The notes under the pieces are model-generated. The model was not told the origin of the DNA. It saw only the letters and a list, made by a program, of their open reading frames with translations, and ran no database searches. DNA of 64,000 nt from Tribonema minus (lineage: Eukaryota > Sar > Xanthophyceae > Tribonematales > Tribonemataceae): positions 372,001 through 436,000 of the forward strand of contig JAFCMP010000223.1 in assembly GCA_017506865.1 (NCBI GenBank), in the 5' to 3' direction. Of this stretch, positions 1 through 12,328 are shown one piece after another. Numbering within the stretch: position 1 is the first letter of the stretch; each line of letters starts with the position of its first letter. The position numbers and the translations under genes are program-made.

Positions 1-215
1 AAATATACTTGAAGGATATGAAGATGTTACAGAACAGTCCAGCAGTCCAGGCAATGCCGGGAGATGCCATTACTGGACAGGCAGGTCTCAATCCGCTGTG
101 CTGAACTGGCAATGTTCACACTGGCTTGTGTGCTTCCATTGTTATTGTCATTTTCTGGGGCAGGTGGCGCAGCGGAGCAGGAGGTGTGTACGGGTGGCCG
201 CAGGCAGCTTCGGCC
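1..215 (+). promoter_or_regulatory. 5' leader and splice acceptor of Pmp-repeat gene 1
   Basis: This stretch resembles the region just upstream of the second Pmp gene (about 14143-14312). Both contain a cagcagtccag motif and the string caatgttcacactg, followed by a pyrimidine-rich acceptor. Here the acceptor AG is at 162-163, so the start codon at 216 would lie in an exon beginning at 164. The leader exon and promoter of this copy lie outside the window. No ORF here looks coding. Confidence 0.45.
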
Positions 216-672
216 ATGAGTCGGACGGTGATCATGCTCTTGCTCGTTGTTTGCTCTTTGCTGGTCATGAAAGGCGCCGGGGCCCCGGCTGCCGCGGTGT
301 GCACGGCACCCCCTGACATCGTTGATGACCATGCGTCTGCGATGAAGCTTACCAGGGCAGCAGTGTGCCCTGATCAGAAAATTACTGTGAAGTGGCGAGG
401 ACTCGTTAACGTCGCCGAACCGATCATCGTCGGCGCCGGGACGACCCTTGTGATCAACGGCCGAGGCACGGACTCGGAGCTCGCTGCAATTTCGGGGCGG
501 AACGAAACGCAGCTGATGCGTGTGCAGCAGGGTGCTTCTGTGACGCTGCGGCACCTCAGGCTCAGGGACGGACTGGCAGACTCTGTTGCTCATATTGACG
601 GAGGTGGGGCCGTAAGAGTTTTCAAAGGTGGTGAGCTTTCACTGCAGGATTGCCAGTTCTGGTTCAACCGAG
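216..672 (+). CDS. Exon 1 of Pmp gene 1: signal peptide and N-terminal domain
   Basis: The ATG at 216 opens MSRTVIMLLLVVCSLLVM, a clear signal peptide, with likely cleavage after the Ala-rich stretch near residue 28. The mature start carries a Cys and a CTAPPDIVDDHAS motif, then short beta-strand-like segments ending in GGGAVRVF and LSLQDCQFW, already in Pmp-repeat style. The exon ends at the donor gtgagt at 673 in phase 1. Gene 2 has a close copy at 14313-14766. The upstream in-frame extension is ignored because the signal peptide starts here and an acceptor lies at 163. Confidence 0.8.
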
Positions 673-3600
673 GTGAGTGGTTGCGCTGCAGCTGATGTCA
701 CGCTGCCATTGTTTCGCATCTACTCTACAATAGTGACTCTGTTGTTGTTTCCCCCTCTTGACTAGGAATATGCGCGCACTTTGCACAGGCACGTTTGGTG
801 ACTTTTCTGTGAGACAAAGGGGTTGAACGACCACAGCAAACTCTCATTGGCAACATCGCCGTTCGTCTCTGTACCGTGCACTTGTCTGCAGCTGTTGGCA
901 ATGCAGATGGCGGAGCCATCTACAACAGTGGCAATGTCACATGCCACTCTTCCGCTTTCAATGGAAATCGTGCAGGTGAGCAATTGGATATCTACAAATC
1001 GAGGTCGGCTACGCTGTCCATTCAGATTCTGCCTGTACGGACGTGGAGCACCATGAGACTGGCAATCCTTTTACAGGGTGGAATATTTGTACTCAGTCTG
1101 GTGCCAGGATTATGGGGGGCTACCCACAATAAGCAGGGGCGCATCAGCCCCAGGTAACAGCCCGTAGGCAATGGGCGTCACTTGTTTCTGAGACCACAAC
1201 TTTAACATCTCAAAACTTGGAACCACCATGGTCACTATGCAAATGTGAGCCCGCAGCTTATTACAAGTTGAAGTTGAACTATGCCTTGAAGTTGACCACT
1301 TTAAATGTATATTCAATTCTACGTGAGGTGCGGGCTTACTTTTGCATGGTGACCATGGTAGTTCAAAATTTGAGATGATGAAGTTGTGGTTACAATTCAG
1401 GGACGCCTACTGCTGAGCCTACGGGCTGTTACCTAGGGCTGAGCGCCCCTGCTTATCGTGGGTAGCCCTCCAGAATCCTGGCACCAGTACAAAAAATTCC
1501 ACCCTTGAAGCAGGGGTATCGTACTTTCCTTTGCACCCTGTGCTGTGAGGCACTGCCACACCCAATGGCGTGTGCATGCCGTTAAGTGAGTGCGCTGTCA
1601 TCAGTGCCACTGAGCTTTTCGACACAGGTGACAATGTCTGTACTTTGTGGTATTATAGTGGCACCGCTCAAACACTATTCCGTCTGCTTTTTTGGCTTCC
1701 ATTGCAGATAGTGGAGATGGTGATGGCGGAGCCATCTACACCGATGGCGACTTCACCTGCCACAATTCCACGTTCACCGCTAACACAGGACGTAAGTCAT
1801 CAATTTTGTTTTGCACGTACAAATGTGAGGCAACGCAGTGCCCAATGGCGCGTGCAATCCGTGATGTGAGCGTGCTGTGACCAACGCTGCTGAGTTCTTT
1901 GCATGCGTGGCTACATCTGTGCATTCTTGGATTGATCGTGTTATCATTCGGGCTGCTCATTGTGGTGCCATTGCAGATTTTGGTGGAGCCATCCACAGTG
2001 ATGGCGTTTGCACCTGCTTCAACTCGACCTTCACCTCCAATGAAGGAGGTGGGTCATCATTGTGTTTTGCACATAGCTGAGTAATTGACACCGTGCCCCA
2101 TGGAGCGTGTGCCGTGGTGTGAGTGTGCCGTGAGCTGTATACCTACGTTTTTCTCGGTGCTGCGTGGCAACTCCTGTGATACTGGGCTTTGTCATAGCAT
2201 ATGTGAAGCAGCGTTCTGACCTCCCATTTAATTCGCAGATCATGGTGGAGCCATCCACAACCGCACCAATGGCACTTTCACCTCCAGCGGATCGACCTTC
2301 GCCTCCAACAGAGTCACAACGATAACAATCCATTTTGCATTCGCCTCCAATACTGAATTCGAGTCAAAAGTCCGACTCCGTGCCCAATGGAGCACGCATG
2401 CCGTGAGATGAGCGTGTTGTGAATTGCGCACCTCATAGCTCAGAGTTGTGTTGCGACATCCGTGCACTCTGTAAACCATGCGCCATCGATGGAGCAGCAT
2501 CCTGACTACTCGTTTCGGGCCCATTGCAGTCTATGGTGGAGCCATTATCAACCATGGCAGCTTCACCTGCAGCGGATCAACTTTCACCAGCAACACAGCA
2601 GGTGAGTGACTACTGTAAACTGCCATTGCAGAGGCAGGCGATATCGTGCCCAATGACGCGCGCATGCTGTGACGTGATCGTGCTGTGTCGAGCCCATCTG
2701 TCTTCTTTGGGATCTGGGGTGACGCCTGTGTATTCTGAAACCTATTGTGGCATAGGTGAAGCAGCATTCTGACGTCTCATCTCGTTTGTCTCACAGACTA
2801 CGGTGCAGCTGTAGAAAATGGTGGCGATTTCACCTGCAGTGGATCAACCTTCACCTCCAACAGTGTCACAAGTGAGTGAAATCTGTTCTGCACCTGTCTC
2901 CAACACAGGATTTGAGTCATACTTCCTACGCCGTGCCCGATAGTGCATGCATGCCGTGATGTGAGCGTGCAGTGGTAGCAAGGCGTGTGTGCATTCTGTT
3001 ACCATTTGTGCCGTCGATCAAAAAGCATTCTGGCTGCTCTTTCGGTTTCTTTGCAGTTCAAGGTGGGGCCATCAACAACCGTCCTCAGAGCAATTTCACC
3101 TGCAGCGGATCCACCTTTGCAAACAACACAGCTGGTGAGTTGTGATATATTTTGCCCGTCGCACGCTGCGGCGATGCCGTGCCGATGGTGCATGCATGCA
3201 GTGACACACTTGGCAAGCGCGCTGTGGCTGGCGCACCTGATTGCTTAGAATTGTGTGGCGATGTCTGTGCATTCTGTAATCCATCGTGCCATCGATTGAG
3301 TAGCTTCTGACTGCTCGTTTCGATCCCGTTGCAGACTATGGTGGAGCCATCAACAACGATGGCAACTTCACCTGCAACCGGTCAACCTTCACCTCCAACA
3401 GAGTCACACGTGAGTAAAACCTGTCTCGGATCCGCCTCCTACACAGTGTTTGAGTCATACTTTCGGCGCCGTGCCCGATGGTGCAAACATGCCATGAGGC
3501 AAGCATGTTGCGAACCACACATCTCACAGCTCAGAATTGTGTTGCTACATCCGTGCACTCTGTATGTGCCATCGATTGAGCAGCATCCTGACGTTTTGGG

Positions 3601-6600
3601 CCCATTGCAGTCTATGGTGGAGCCATTATCAACCATGACAGCTTCACCTGCAGCGGATCAACTTTCACCAGCAACACAGCAGGTGAGTGACTACTGTAAA
3701 TTACCATTGCAGAGGCAGGCGATGTCGTGCTCAATGACGCGCGCATGCTGTGATGTGAGCGTGCTGTGTCCAGCCCATCTGACAGTGTCTTCTTTGGGAT
3801 GTGAGGTGACGCCTGTGCATTCCGTGGCATAGGTGAAGCAGCAGTCTGACCGCTCATCTTGTTGTTGTTGCAGACTATGGTGGAGCCATCAACAATTATG
3901 GCAGTTTTACCTGCCACAACTCGACCTTCACCTCTAACGAAGGAAAATGTGAGTTCTCATGTTTGGCACATAGCGGAGTGAGGCGATGCTATGCCCAATG
4001 GCACGAGCATGCCCTGACGTCAGCTTGACTTGACCGGGGCACCTGTGTCCTGTGCAATGCGTGGCGACGCCGTTGCATTCTGTGACTGACTGATTGTGGC
4101 ATCAAACAAGCAGCGGTCTGATTGCGCTTTTTGTTTTTTCTGCAGCTGGTGGTGGGGCCATCTACAACTATCCTCAGAGCAATTTCACCTGCAGCGGATC
4201 CACCTTCGCCAACAACACAGCAATATGTGAGTCAAATTTTGTGTGGAGCATCGCCATGTGAGGCAATACCGTGCCGGACGGCGCATGACGTGACTTGAGA
4301 GCTGAGTGGCTGGCGCACCTGAGTCTCACAGCACGGTACCGTCTGTACACTTTCGGCTCCCTCAGGCCTGTGGTATCGATCTAACAGCTCCATTGTGGTC
4401 GATTTAACAGCTTTTTGACTGCTCGTTCTTGTTCTGCTGCAGATAGATGGTGGAGCCGTCTATAACGACAACAGCACTCTCGACTGCAGCAACTCAGCCT
4501 TCACCGCCAACCGTGCATCGAGTGAGTCCATTTTGCTCTGCATGTTGCGATGTGAAGCGATGACGTACCCGATGCCGTGCACATGCGGTGATGTGAGCGT
4601 GCTGTGAACGGCGCACCTGAGGTCTTTGAAATTACTGGTATACCATGCCTCGTCTATGTTTTTGGTTCTTTTATGTTTCTACCTGTTGATTGGCAGTGTG
4701 CTCACATTGTGTACACGGTAAACTCATTAGCTTAAGTCTTTCAAGCGATGGCAGGATGTCCACGGCAAGGTCTCATCTGCAACATCCCTGTTCGTCTCTG
4801 CAACGCGCACTTTGTCCACAGTTGTCTCTGACTCGTCCTCCTCCTCCTCCGCTGGTGGAGCTATCTACAACAGGGGAAACGCCACATGCCACTCTTCCGC
4901 TTTTGCACAAAACACTGCAGTAAGCAATTTGGAATACCCAAACTCAATTGGAGCACCAAGTCTATGATTCACTGACATCTTTCGACTCAAATTTCACCTC
5001 CTCACCCGTCGAAGGAGCGTTTGATTGCCCAGGGCCTGACATGCTGCAATGTATGGCGATGCCGTGTCCAACTGCGCGCACATGCTCTGACGTGAGTGTG
5101 CTGTGACCGGCGCGGCGCACCTGAGTTCTTCAAAATGCGTGGCGACGTCTGTGCACTCTGGGTTCCATCGTGTCACGGATCAATAGACCAGCGTTCGGAC
5201 TGCTCGCTTCGGTTGCGTTGCAGATGAGGGTGGAGCCATCTTCAATTCTGGTGGCGATTTCACCTGCAGCAACTCGACCTTTGACTCCAACACAGCAACA
5301 GGTGAGGCATGTGAGGCGATGCCGTGCCCGACGGCGCGCGTGTGCTATGAAGTGAGCGTGCTGCGACCGGTGCGGCGCACCTGATTTATTTGAAAAGGGT
5401 GGCGACGTCTGTGCACTCTGGGATCCATCTTGGCATCAATCAATCGACCACCGTTCTGACCGCTCGCTTCGGTTGCGTTGCAGTCTCTGCTGGTTATGGT
5501 GGTGGTGGAGCCATCAGTACTTATGGCGATTTCACCTGCAGCAACTCCACCTTCGACTCCAACACCTCCGGATGTAAGTCATCATTCTGTTCTGCTCTTT
5601 GTGATGTGAGGCGGTGCCGTGCCCGACGGCGCGCGCGTGCTGTGAAGTGAGCGTGCTGCGACCGGCGCGGCGCACCTGATTTCTTTGAAATGCGTGGCGA
5701 CGTCTGTGCACTCTGGGATCCATCTTGGCATCAATCAATCGACCACCGTTCTGACTGCTCTCTTCGGTTGCGTTGCAGATGAGGGTGGAGCCATCTTCAA
5801 TTCTGGTGGCGATTTCACCTGCAGCAACTCGACCTTCGACTCCAACACCGCCGTATGTAAGTCATCATTATGTTCTGCTCTTTGTGATGTGAGGCGGCGC
5901 TGTGCCCGACGGCGCGTGCGTGCTGTGAACTGAGCGTGCTGTGACCAGCGCGGCGCACCTGAGTTCTTTGCAATGCGTGGCGACGTTCATGCACTCCGGG
6001 ATCCATCGTGGCATTGATTAACCAGCGTTCTGACTGCTCGCTTCGGTTGCATTGCAGTGTCTGGTGGAGCAATCTCCAATAAAGGCAACTTCACCTGCAG
6101 CAACTCGACCTTCGCATACAACGCAGCAGCAACATGTGAGTCATCATTATATTTGGGAGTTTGTGATGTGAGGCGATGCCGTGCCCGACGGCGCGCGCAT
6201 GCTGTGACGTGAGCGTGCTGCGACCGGCGCAGCGCACCTGATTTCTTTGCAATGCGTGGCGACGTCCGTGCACTCTGGGATTGATCGTGGCATCGATCGA
6301 TCAACCAGCCTTCTGACTGCTCGCTTCGGTTGCGTTGCAGATTATGGTGGAGCCATCGTCAATGGTGGCCATTTCACCTGCAGCGACTCGACCTTCGCCA
6401 CCAACACAGCAAGTGAGTCATCATTATGTTTGGCATTTTGTGATGTGAGGCGATGCGGTGCCCGACGGTGTGCCCGTGTTGTGGCGTGAGCGTGCTGTGG
6501 CCGGCGCGGCGCACCTGAGTTCGTTGCAATGCGTGGCGACGTCCGTGCACTCTGGGATTTATCGTGGTATCGATCATTTGACTAGCGTTCTGACTGCTCG

Positions 6601-9600
6601 TTTCGGTTGCGTTGCAGATGAGGGTGGAGCCATCGTCAACGACAATAGTGACAAATTCACCTGCACCAACTCGACCTTCGACTCCAACACAGCAACACGT
6701 GAGTCATGTGAGGCGATGCCGTGCCCGACGGCGCGCGTGTGCTGTGAAGTGAGCGTGCTGCGACCGGCGCGGGGCACCTGATTTCTTTGAAATGCGTTGC
6801 GACGTCTGTGCACTCTGGGATCCATCTTGGTATCAATCAATCAACCACCGTTCTGACTGCTCGCTTCGGTGGCGTTGCAGGCGCTGGTGGAGCCATCAGT
6901 AATCATGGCGATTTCACCTGCAGCAACTCCACCTTCGACTCCAACACCTCCGGATGTAAGTCATCATTCTGTTCTGCTCTTTGTGATGTGAGGCGATGCC
7001 GTGCCCGACGGCGCGCACATGCTGTGACGTGAGCGTGCTGTGACCAGCGCGGCGTACCTGAGTTCTTTGTAATGCGTGGCGACGTCCGTGCACTCCGGGA
7101 TCCATCGCGGCATCGATTGATTAACCAGCGTTCTGACTGCTCGCTTCGGTTGCGTTGCAGATGATGGTGGTGGAGCCATCAACAATGCTTTTGGCGACTT
7201 CACCTGCAGCAACTCGATTTTTACCAACAACACAGCAGGTAAGTAATCATTTCTTTTTGCATTTGTGTAGGGTTGTCTGTGCGGTATGTCGGCTAACATG
7301 TCAACGGGGGTCTGATCCGCTCGGCTAACCGGCTTTGGACCGGCCAAGAAATGCCGGTCGGCTAATTACTGGCTATGGCAGACTGACCGGCTAATGACCA
7401 GCTATTGATCGGCTATGGCAACCTGACCCGCCTTCACTGCAGTCATGAGTACTAACAAAGTAGCATGATATGGTTACTTGAGGTGGCATGCAATGTTTAC
7501 TTGAGAGGTGGCATGCATTGTGATGATTTACTTGAGGAAGCATGCGCTGTGGTGAATTTGTACAGTGCTCAGGTTGACATGAGACGAATGCTGCCACTGG
7601 CATAGTAGGGTGTGACCATGCAATACTTCATCCCACAACATCAGTCGTGTGCACACCACACGCTGACTTATATATGTGTATGTATACACAGTGAATATGC
7701 AATGTGGCAATCAGAGTCAGATAAGGGCCAGACGCTGCGCTGCCTGAGCCTGTGTATCTCGAGAAGCCTTTGCCGAACTTCCACATAGCAGAGGTTGTCC
7801 CCTGCACCCTGGATTTGGGCCACTCTGTAACTCGCTTGAGTGTAGCTGCTTCCTCAGCATCCTGCGCCTCAGCAGCTGCTGCCTTGGCTTTAGCAGCAGC
7901 AGCACCCCTGCTGCGTTTGGCTGCCGGCTTCGCTGGGGACGAATCCTCTACCTCAATCTCCTCATCAGAGTCCTGCCTCACCTGCCTGGTGGTTGTACGA
8001 GCCCTACCCAGACGCACGTCAGAGTCAGAGTCCTCCATGCTGGCTTCAGGCACTCCTCCAACACTGCGCTGCACTCATTTCTAGGGTCATCAGGAAAAGC
8101 CGGTAATTAGCCGAAAAAAAACTAGACCGGCTAGTCGGCTAAGCCGACGCCGACCGGCTTAGCAAACCACTGGCTGCCAACCCTAATTTTGTGATTTGAG
8201 GCCATGTTGTGCCCGACGACGCGCCCGTGCTGTGACCTGAGCGTGCTGTGGCCGGCGTGGCGCACCTGAGTTCTTTGAAATGTGTGGTGACGTCAGTGCA
8301 CTCTGGGATACATCGCGGCATCGATCGATTAACCACCGTTTTGACTGCTCGCTTCGGTTGCGTTGCAGATGGTGGTGGTGGAGCCATCCTCAATACAGAA
8401 GGTGGCATGGTCACCTGCAGCAACTCGACCTTCGCCAGCAACACAGCAACAAGTGAGTAATCTTTCTGTTGCATTTTGTGATGTGAGGCGGTGCCGTGCC
8501 CGACAGCGCGCGCATGCTGTGACATGAGCATCCTGTGGCCGGCGCGGTTCACCTGAGCCCTTTGCAATGCGTGGCGACGTCTGTGCACTCTGGGATCCGT
8601 CGCGGCATCGATCATTCAGCCAGCGATCTGACTGCTCGCTTCGGCTGCGTTGCAGATGACGGTGGAGCCATCTCCTCCAATTATGGCGAATCCACCTGCA
8701 GCAACTCGACCTTCGACTCCAACGCCGCAGGTAAGTCGTCATTCTGTTCTGCCCTTTGTGATGTGAGGTGATGCCGCGCCCAACGGCGCGCGCATGCTGT
8801 GACGTGAGCATGTGTGACCAACGGTGTTCTTTGAATTGTGTGGCCACCGCTGTGCACCCGGTGCTCCACCGTGGGTTTTATCGAATAGCTTCTGATAGTT
8901 TTCCCACTGCCTCTGTTGTGTCTCAAATGCTGCATATTCTTTTTGCTGTGGCGCAACGCTGGTGATACACTGAACAAACTCTAGTTTTCCTGATGATTCG
9001 GCAACTTTCAACCTCCACGCGCATCGTGTGACTTTGCAGATAAAGGAGGAGCTGTCTCAGCTTTCACAGCGGTGTCGCTGTTATCCAGCTCCGCCAACTT
9101 CGCCACATTCACGTTCTGTTCCTTCGCTCGCAACAATGCGTCAGGTGAGTCACTCTTGCTGTCATCAAAGTGAGCACAACGACCTGAGCACCATCACAGG
9201 CATTGTTCTGTTCTGTGCGCACATGCCCTCCCTGCCCGCTATTGTGCTTACCCATAAGTTGCACCTCACCTATCTCATCTGCAGATGGTGGAGCACTTTA
9301 CGCGGGCGGTGAAGCAAAGATTAACTTCGTGTCTGTGGATTTTGATGACAACAATGTGACCCACTACGGAGGAAGCATCATGATGGATGAAGGAGCAGAA
9401 GTGCAGTGTACCGGATGCAACTTCACGCGAAGCACAGGTAAAGATCATCACCAATGGAACATCAACCAGCTCAAGTCACCCTATGCGAACGTGATCTGCA
9501 GGGCCTGAGCGCTGTGGCATCCATCTAGCGACGCGTCACAATGAGCGTGACCATCTCACTTTGCGTGCATCAGCCCATGGATCAGGCACCTGATGTGCTT

Positions 9601-12328
9601 CATTGATGGGCACAGTCTCACCTCTGTTTCCGTGATTGCCGTCTGCACTGCTGCAGCCATCAAAGGTGGCGCCGTGTATGCAGTCGCACGGTCAGGATTG
9701 GTGATGTCGTGGGTCGCCATACGGGACTCCGACTCCCATGAGGACGGCGCGATCTTTTCGGCGGGGAATGTGTCTGTCGACTCATCATGGTTCGAGCACA
9801 ATTCAGGTGTGTAAGATCACCAGTCAAGCCCTGGACTTACAGCTGACATCGAAAGTTTTGATCGATCTTACTGTTTCGTTCCCGTCGTCCTCCATTGATG
9901 TCGCAGGCAGAAAAGGAGCTAGCATCTATCTGGCAGAGGACGCGATGGTTAGTATCAGTGGTACATCGTTCTCCTTCAACAACGCCACGGAGACGGGAGG
10001 CGCACTGTACCTGGAGGCATTTGTCACCGGACACATCGACAACTGCCGCTTCCTCAACAACACCAGTCCTGTCGGCGGAGCACTGTCTCTGGCATCGGCT
10101 GACGACGGCCGCGAGTTCAGCGTTTTCGGTTGTAACTTCACCGGCAACACCGCGTCGGTGGGTGCCGGGGGGGCCATCATACAGCAGGGCTCAGCCACGG
10201 TGCTCAGCGTGAATGTGGACAACGGTACATTCGTCAACAACACGGCGCCATGCTGCTATACAGGCACGAGCAACACCGGCGACAACATGTCATGCGAGGA
10301 TGCTTCCACGGGATACGGCACAGGCTGGTAAGTGAGATCCGTGGTTGCATTTAAAGTTCTTCGCATCGTCGGGCGGACAATCTCACTCACTGCTGCCTAT
10401 ACCATGCAGGTCATGCTGCAACGAGCAGCAGTATTTGCTGGTGAACTCCACCAACGGTGACCACACGTGCGAAACTTGCGACAAGCACGAGCTCAACTGC
10501 ACCGCGATCGGGCTCACCGTGGCCACGCTGCCTGTGGCCTCCGGCTATTGGAGGGAAACAATTGACCAGACGGACATACGAACGTGCTGGAACACTGCAG
10601 CATGCAAGGGGGGCGACGGGGGCTTCTCATGGGACACCGCCGATGTCTACTGCAATGATGGCTACATGGGACCGTGTGAGTCAAAAGTAGGACGTGCGTG
10701 TACGGTTCGCAGTGCAAAATGGGCGACCGGCAAGTTCTGTTGCTGTGATGGTGTTCTCGATGTGACGTCCGCTGGTGATGTGTTGGGTTCTCACGTCTTC
10801 TCTACAGGTCGACATGTGTGAGAGCGTGCACTTCCTTACGTACAGGCACTGCAGCTGTGATTGGGGTGGATGTCGCGGGCTGTTGTGGCGGTCTGCACCA
10901 CGTGTATTCTGCTGCTGCGTGCTGGGGTTTTCGCATGCACACATGCACTGTGGTGATGTTGACACCGTCTCCTCTTGTTTCTCACCAGACTGCGCAGTGT
11001 GCGCGCCCGGGTACGCTCGTCTGCCGGGCTACCGCTGCGTCGAGTGCAGCCACAGCGCTGTCGCAGCGACGATCACCATCCTGGCAGCCATCGTGCTGGT
11101 GGCACTCGCGCTGCTGTGGCTGCTGTTCTCGAAGACGACGGAGGTGGAGGACGGGGCGGGGGGCGTGCAGACGATAGGCGCCTCCGGTCGCGCGTCGAAA
11201 CTTGCGCGCGTCGGAGTGCTGCTCTTGCAGCGGCTTCGAATTCCGGTCGTCGTCCTGCAAGTGCTCACGCAGTACATCAGCATCACCGGCCTCACTTTGC
11301 CGCTGCAGTACCTGCAGTTTCTTCGTGCGGTGGACTTCATGTCGCTGGACATGCGATGGCTGACCTCGCCGGGTTGCGCTGCCGACGTCGACTTTTACGG
11401 CCGGTTGCTCATCGCCACTTTAGCGCCCCTGGTGATCACCGCCCTCATCTTCAGCCCCCGCCTCTACCTGCGGTTCATATCCCGCCGTAGGCCTGCTGTC
11501 GCCCCCAAGCTTCGACAGGTCGTCGCCAGGGATGTCAACGCCTTCCTGGTGTTCACTTTCCTTATCTTTTCCGGCGTGTCGCTCACGGTCTTCGAGACCT
11601 TCGCGTGCGACAAACATTTGAAGGAGTTCACCGGCGACATCTACCTGCACGCGGACTATTCGCTGAGGTGCAACGATGACGAGGGTTTGCACAAAAAGTA
11701 CTCCATCTATGCAGGTTTCATGGTAGTCGTGTACCCTGTAGGAATCCCGCTAATGTACGCCGCGATCCTTCGGCAAGCTGCTGTGAAGCAGCGTGAACAC
11801 GGACGGCAGCCGTCCCGGCTCGCCCCGGCGTCTTCATTCCTGTGGAGCTCGTACAAGGGCCGTGCGTATTACTGGGAGAGCGTAGAGTGTTACCGCCGAC
11901 TGATGCTCTCGGGCCTCCTCGTCTTCATCATGCCCGGCACCCCGGGCCAGAGCGCCGTCGCATGCATCTTCGCATTCGTCACGACCATGGTGTACGAGCA
12001 GGTCCGCCCTCACCACAACAGGATGGACAAGTGGCTGTACACTTTAGGTTGCGTGATTGTCGTTTTCAGCATGTTCACCTCGCTGCTGATGCAGTATCAT
12101 CCAGTAGACGGGGGTAGCGAGCAAGCCATCGGAAGCCTGCTGATAGCGCTGAACGTGCTCATGCTGGTGATGGCCATAGCCCAAGTAGCCCTGGTGTACA
12201 CGAACGTCCGAGCCCCAGACGGTCCTCTCCGTCAGAACTCCGTGTTCGGTCTGTTCAGGGGATCATCTCAGATTGCAGCACGGAGCCTCGCGCGGGTTGA
12301 TTCAGTTACACCTTCCCCGATGTCCTGA
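216..12328 (+). CDS. Pmp-repeat (beta-helix) surface membrane protein, gene 1, about 28 exons
   Basis: Hand-built spliced gene of 1508 codons. Exon 1 (216-672) starts at an ATG followed by a hydrophobic signal peptide and ends in phase 1. It is followed by 24 intact small exons, all phase 1-1 and all multiples of three, then three 3' exons (9907-10327, 10410-10675, 10989-12328). The small exons encode repeats of the form GGAI-x-N-x-G-x-FTC-xx-STF-xx-N, the pattern of chlamydial-type polymorphic membrane protein repeats that build right-handed beta-helices. The 3' exons add a Cys-rich segment and a polytopic membrane domain. Expected topology is a large extracellular beta-helix anchored by the C-terminus. 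By analogy this is a surface receptor or adhesin; the ligand is unknown. Every junction keeps frame, which supports the model, but inclusion of each individual exon is inferred. Confidence 0.72.
1075..1507. mobile_element. Foldback (long inverted repeat) element in an intron
   Basis: Two arms of roughly 180 bp are imperfect reverse complements. The left arm begins agggtggaatatttgtact and runs through ctacccacaataagcagggg. The right arm carries ctgcttatcgtgggtag and ends tttttccaccc-like at about 1507. A short loop around 1260-1320 separates the arms. No ORF is present and the intron is unusually long here (976-1707). This fits a MITE or foldback element. I could not identify a convincing target-site duplication, so the exact ends are approximate. 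Confidence 0.6.
2239..2319 (+). pseudogene. Damaged Pmp repeat exon (donor site lost)
   Basis: The unit has a normal acceptor and an in-frame GGAI/TFTSSGSTF repeat. Where sister exons read cacac or cacaa followed by gtgagt, this copy reads cacaac then gataac, so the GT donor is gone. It is probably skipped, or spliced at a cryptic site. Skipping keeps frame because flanking exons are all phase 1-1. Confidence 0.55.
4822..4919 (+). pseudogene. Phase-shifted relic of a 5'-type Pmp exon
   Basis: This unit resembles the second exon of each Pmp gene (gctatctacaacag, then cactcttccgctttt). Its upstream sequence (about 4700-4800) also resembles the intron after exon 1 of gene 2. Its end reads gca followed directly by gtaagc, whereas sister exons have one extra G before the donor, so splicing here would change phase. 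It looks like the relic of the 5' part of a third gene copy fused into gene 1, and marks the border between array A and array B. Confidence 0.5.
5224..8730 (+). other. Exon array B of Pmp gene 1 (10 repeat exons with near-identical introns)
   Basis: Phase 1-1 exons lie at 5224-5301, 5484-5573, 5779-5856, 6058-6135, 6341-6412, 6618-6698, 6881-6955, 7161-7238, 8369-8452 and 8656-8730. The introns are strikingly conserved: blocks such as gtgcactctgggatccatc and ctgctcgcttcggttgcg recur in nearly every unit just before the acceptor gttgcag. The most variable coding positions fall between GGAI and FTC. High intron identity shows recent unit duplication or gene conversion. Gene 2 carries the same array type. 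Confidence 0.78.
7268..8185 (-). mobile_element. Non-autonomous hAT-like element with transposase 5' remnant
   Basis: The element starts TAGGGTTG and ends CAACCCTA, with many subterminal ccggct motifs, inside the intron between array-B exons 7161-7238 and 8369-8452. It is flanked on the right by attttgtg and on the left by atttgtg. The sister insertion in gene 2 keeps the full attttgtg on its left side (20016-20023), so the duplication was 8 bp, as for hAT elements. On the minus strand about 7628-8074 encodes an acidic, basic-patch N-terminus followed by SAMWKFGKGF. That matches the beginning of a BED/hAT transposase but the rest is missing. Confidence 0.7.
9040..10675 (+). other. 3' extracellular exons of Pmp gene 1
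   Basis: Exons at 9040-9144, 9285-9437, 9657-9806, 9907-10327 and 10410-10675. They extend the beta-helix (GGALYAGG, GGALYLEA, GGALSLAS, GGAIIQQG). The last exon is a Cys-rich segment (CCNEQQYLL, CETCDKHELNC, CWNTAACKGG) of the kind that precedes membrane domains in related algal proteins. Phase changes from 1 to 2 at 10327 and back to 1 at 10675, so this part cannot be duplicated freely like the arrays. It is almost identical to 21035-22658 in gene 2. Confidence 0.75.
10989..12328 (+). CDS. Terminal exon of Pmp gene 1: polytopic membrane domain
   Basis: The acceptor at 10987-10988 joins codon-in-phase to give a GP-Y-CAVCAPGYARLPGY motif, a Cys-rich knuckle just before the membrane. Hydrophobic segments follow at roughly 11050-11130, 11215-11330, 11400-11460, 11535-11610, 11700-11770, 11900-11980, 12030-12090 and 12125-12200, about eight in all. 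The tail is short and Ser-rich and ends TPSPMS. Such TRP-like or receptor-like membrane domains are common at the C-terminus of Pmp-repeat proteins of algae and oomycetes; channel activity is not proven. The start upstream at 10775 in the same frame would read through intron sequence and is rejected. Confidence 0.8.

Larger units (their letters stand above)
892..4521 (+). other. Exon array A of Pmp gene 1 (11 intact repeat exons)
   Basis: Intact phase 1-1 exons lie at 892-975, 1708-1791, 1977-2048, 2530-2601, 2797-2871, 3057-3134, 3335-3409, 3611-3682, 3874-3948, 4146-4226 and 4447-4521. Each encodes about one beta-helix rung with the GGAI and FTC/STF signatures. Introns are mostly 150-250 bp and share recognisable blocks, including a GTGCCCGATGG-like stretch and TCTGACTGCTCG before the acceptor. 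Exon and intron were therefore duplicated together. The exon at 4447 needs the second AG of a cagatag tandem acceptor to stay in frame. Two further units in or near the array are damaged and are listed separately. Confidence 0.75.

Noticed and set aside
10775..10988. In-frame upstream extension of the terminal membrane exon
   Set aside because: It reads through the intron between donor 10676 and acceptor 10988. The spliced junction gives the conserved GP-Y-CAVCAPGY motif instead.
216..12328. Bacterial (chlamydial) polymorphic membrane protein contamination
   Set aside because: The repeats are encoded by dozens of spliced exons with GT-AG introns and end in a polytopic eukaryotic-type membrane domain without an autotransporter barrel.
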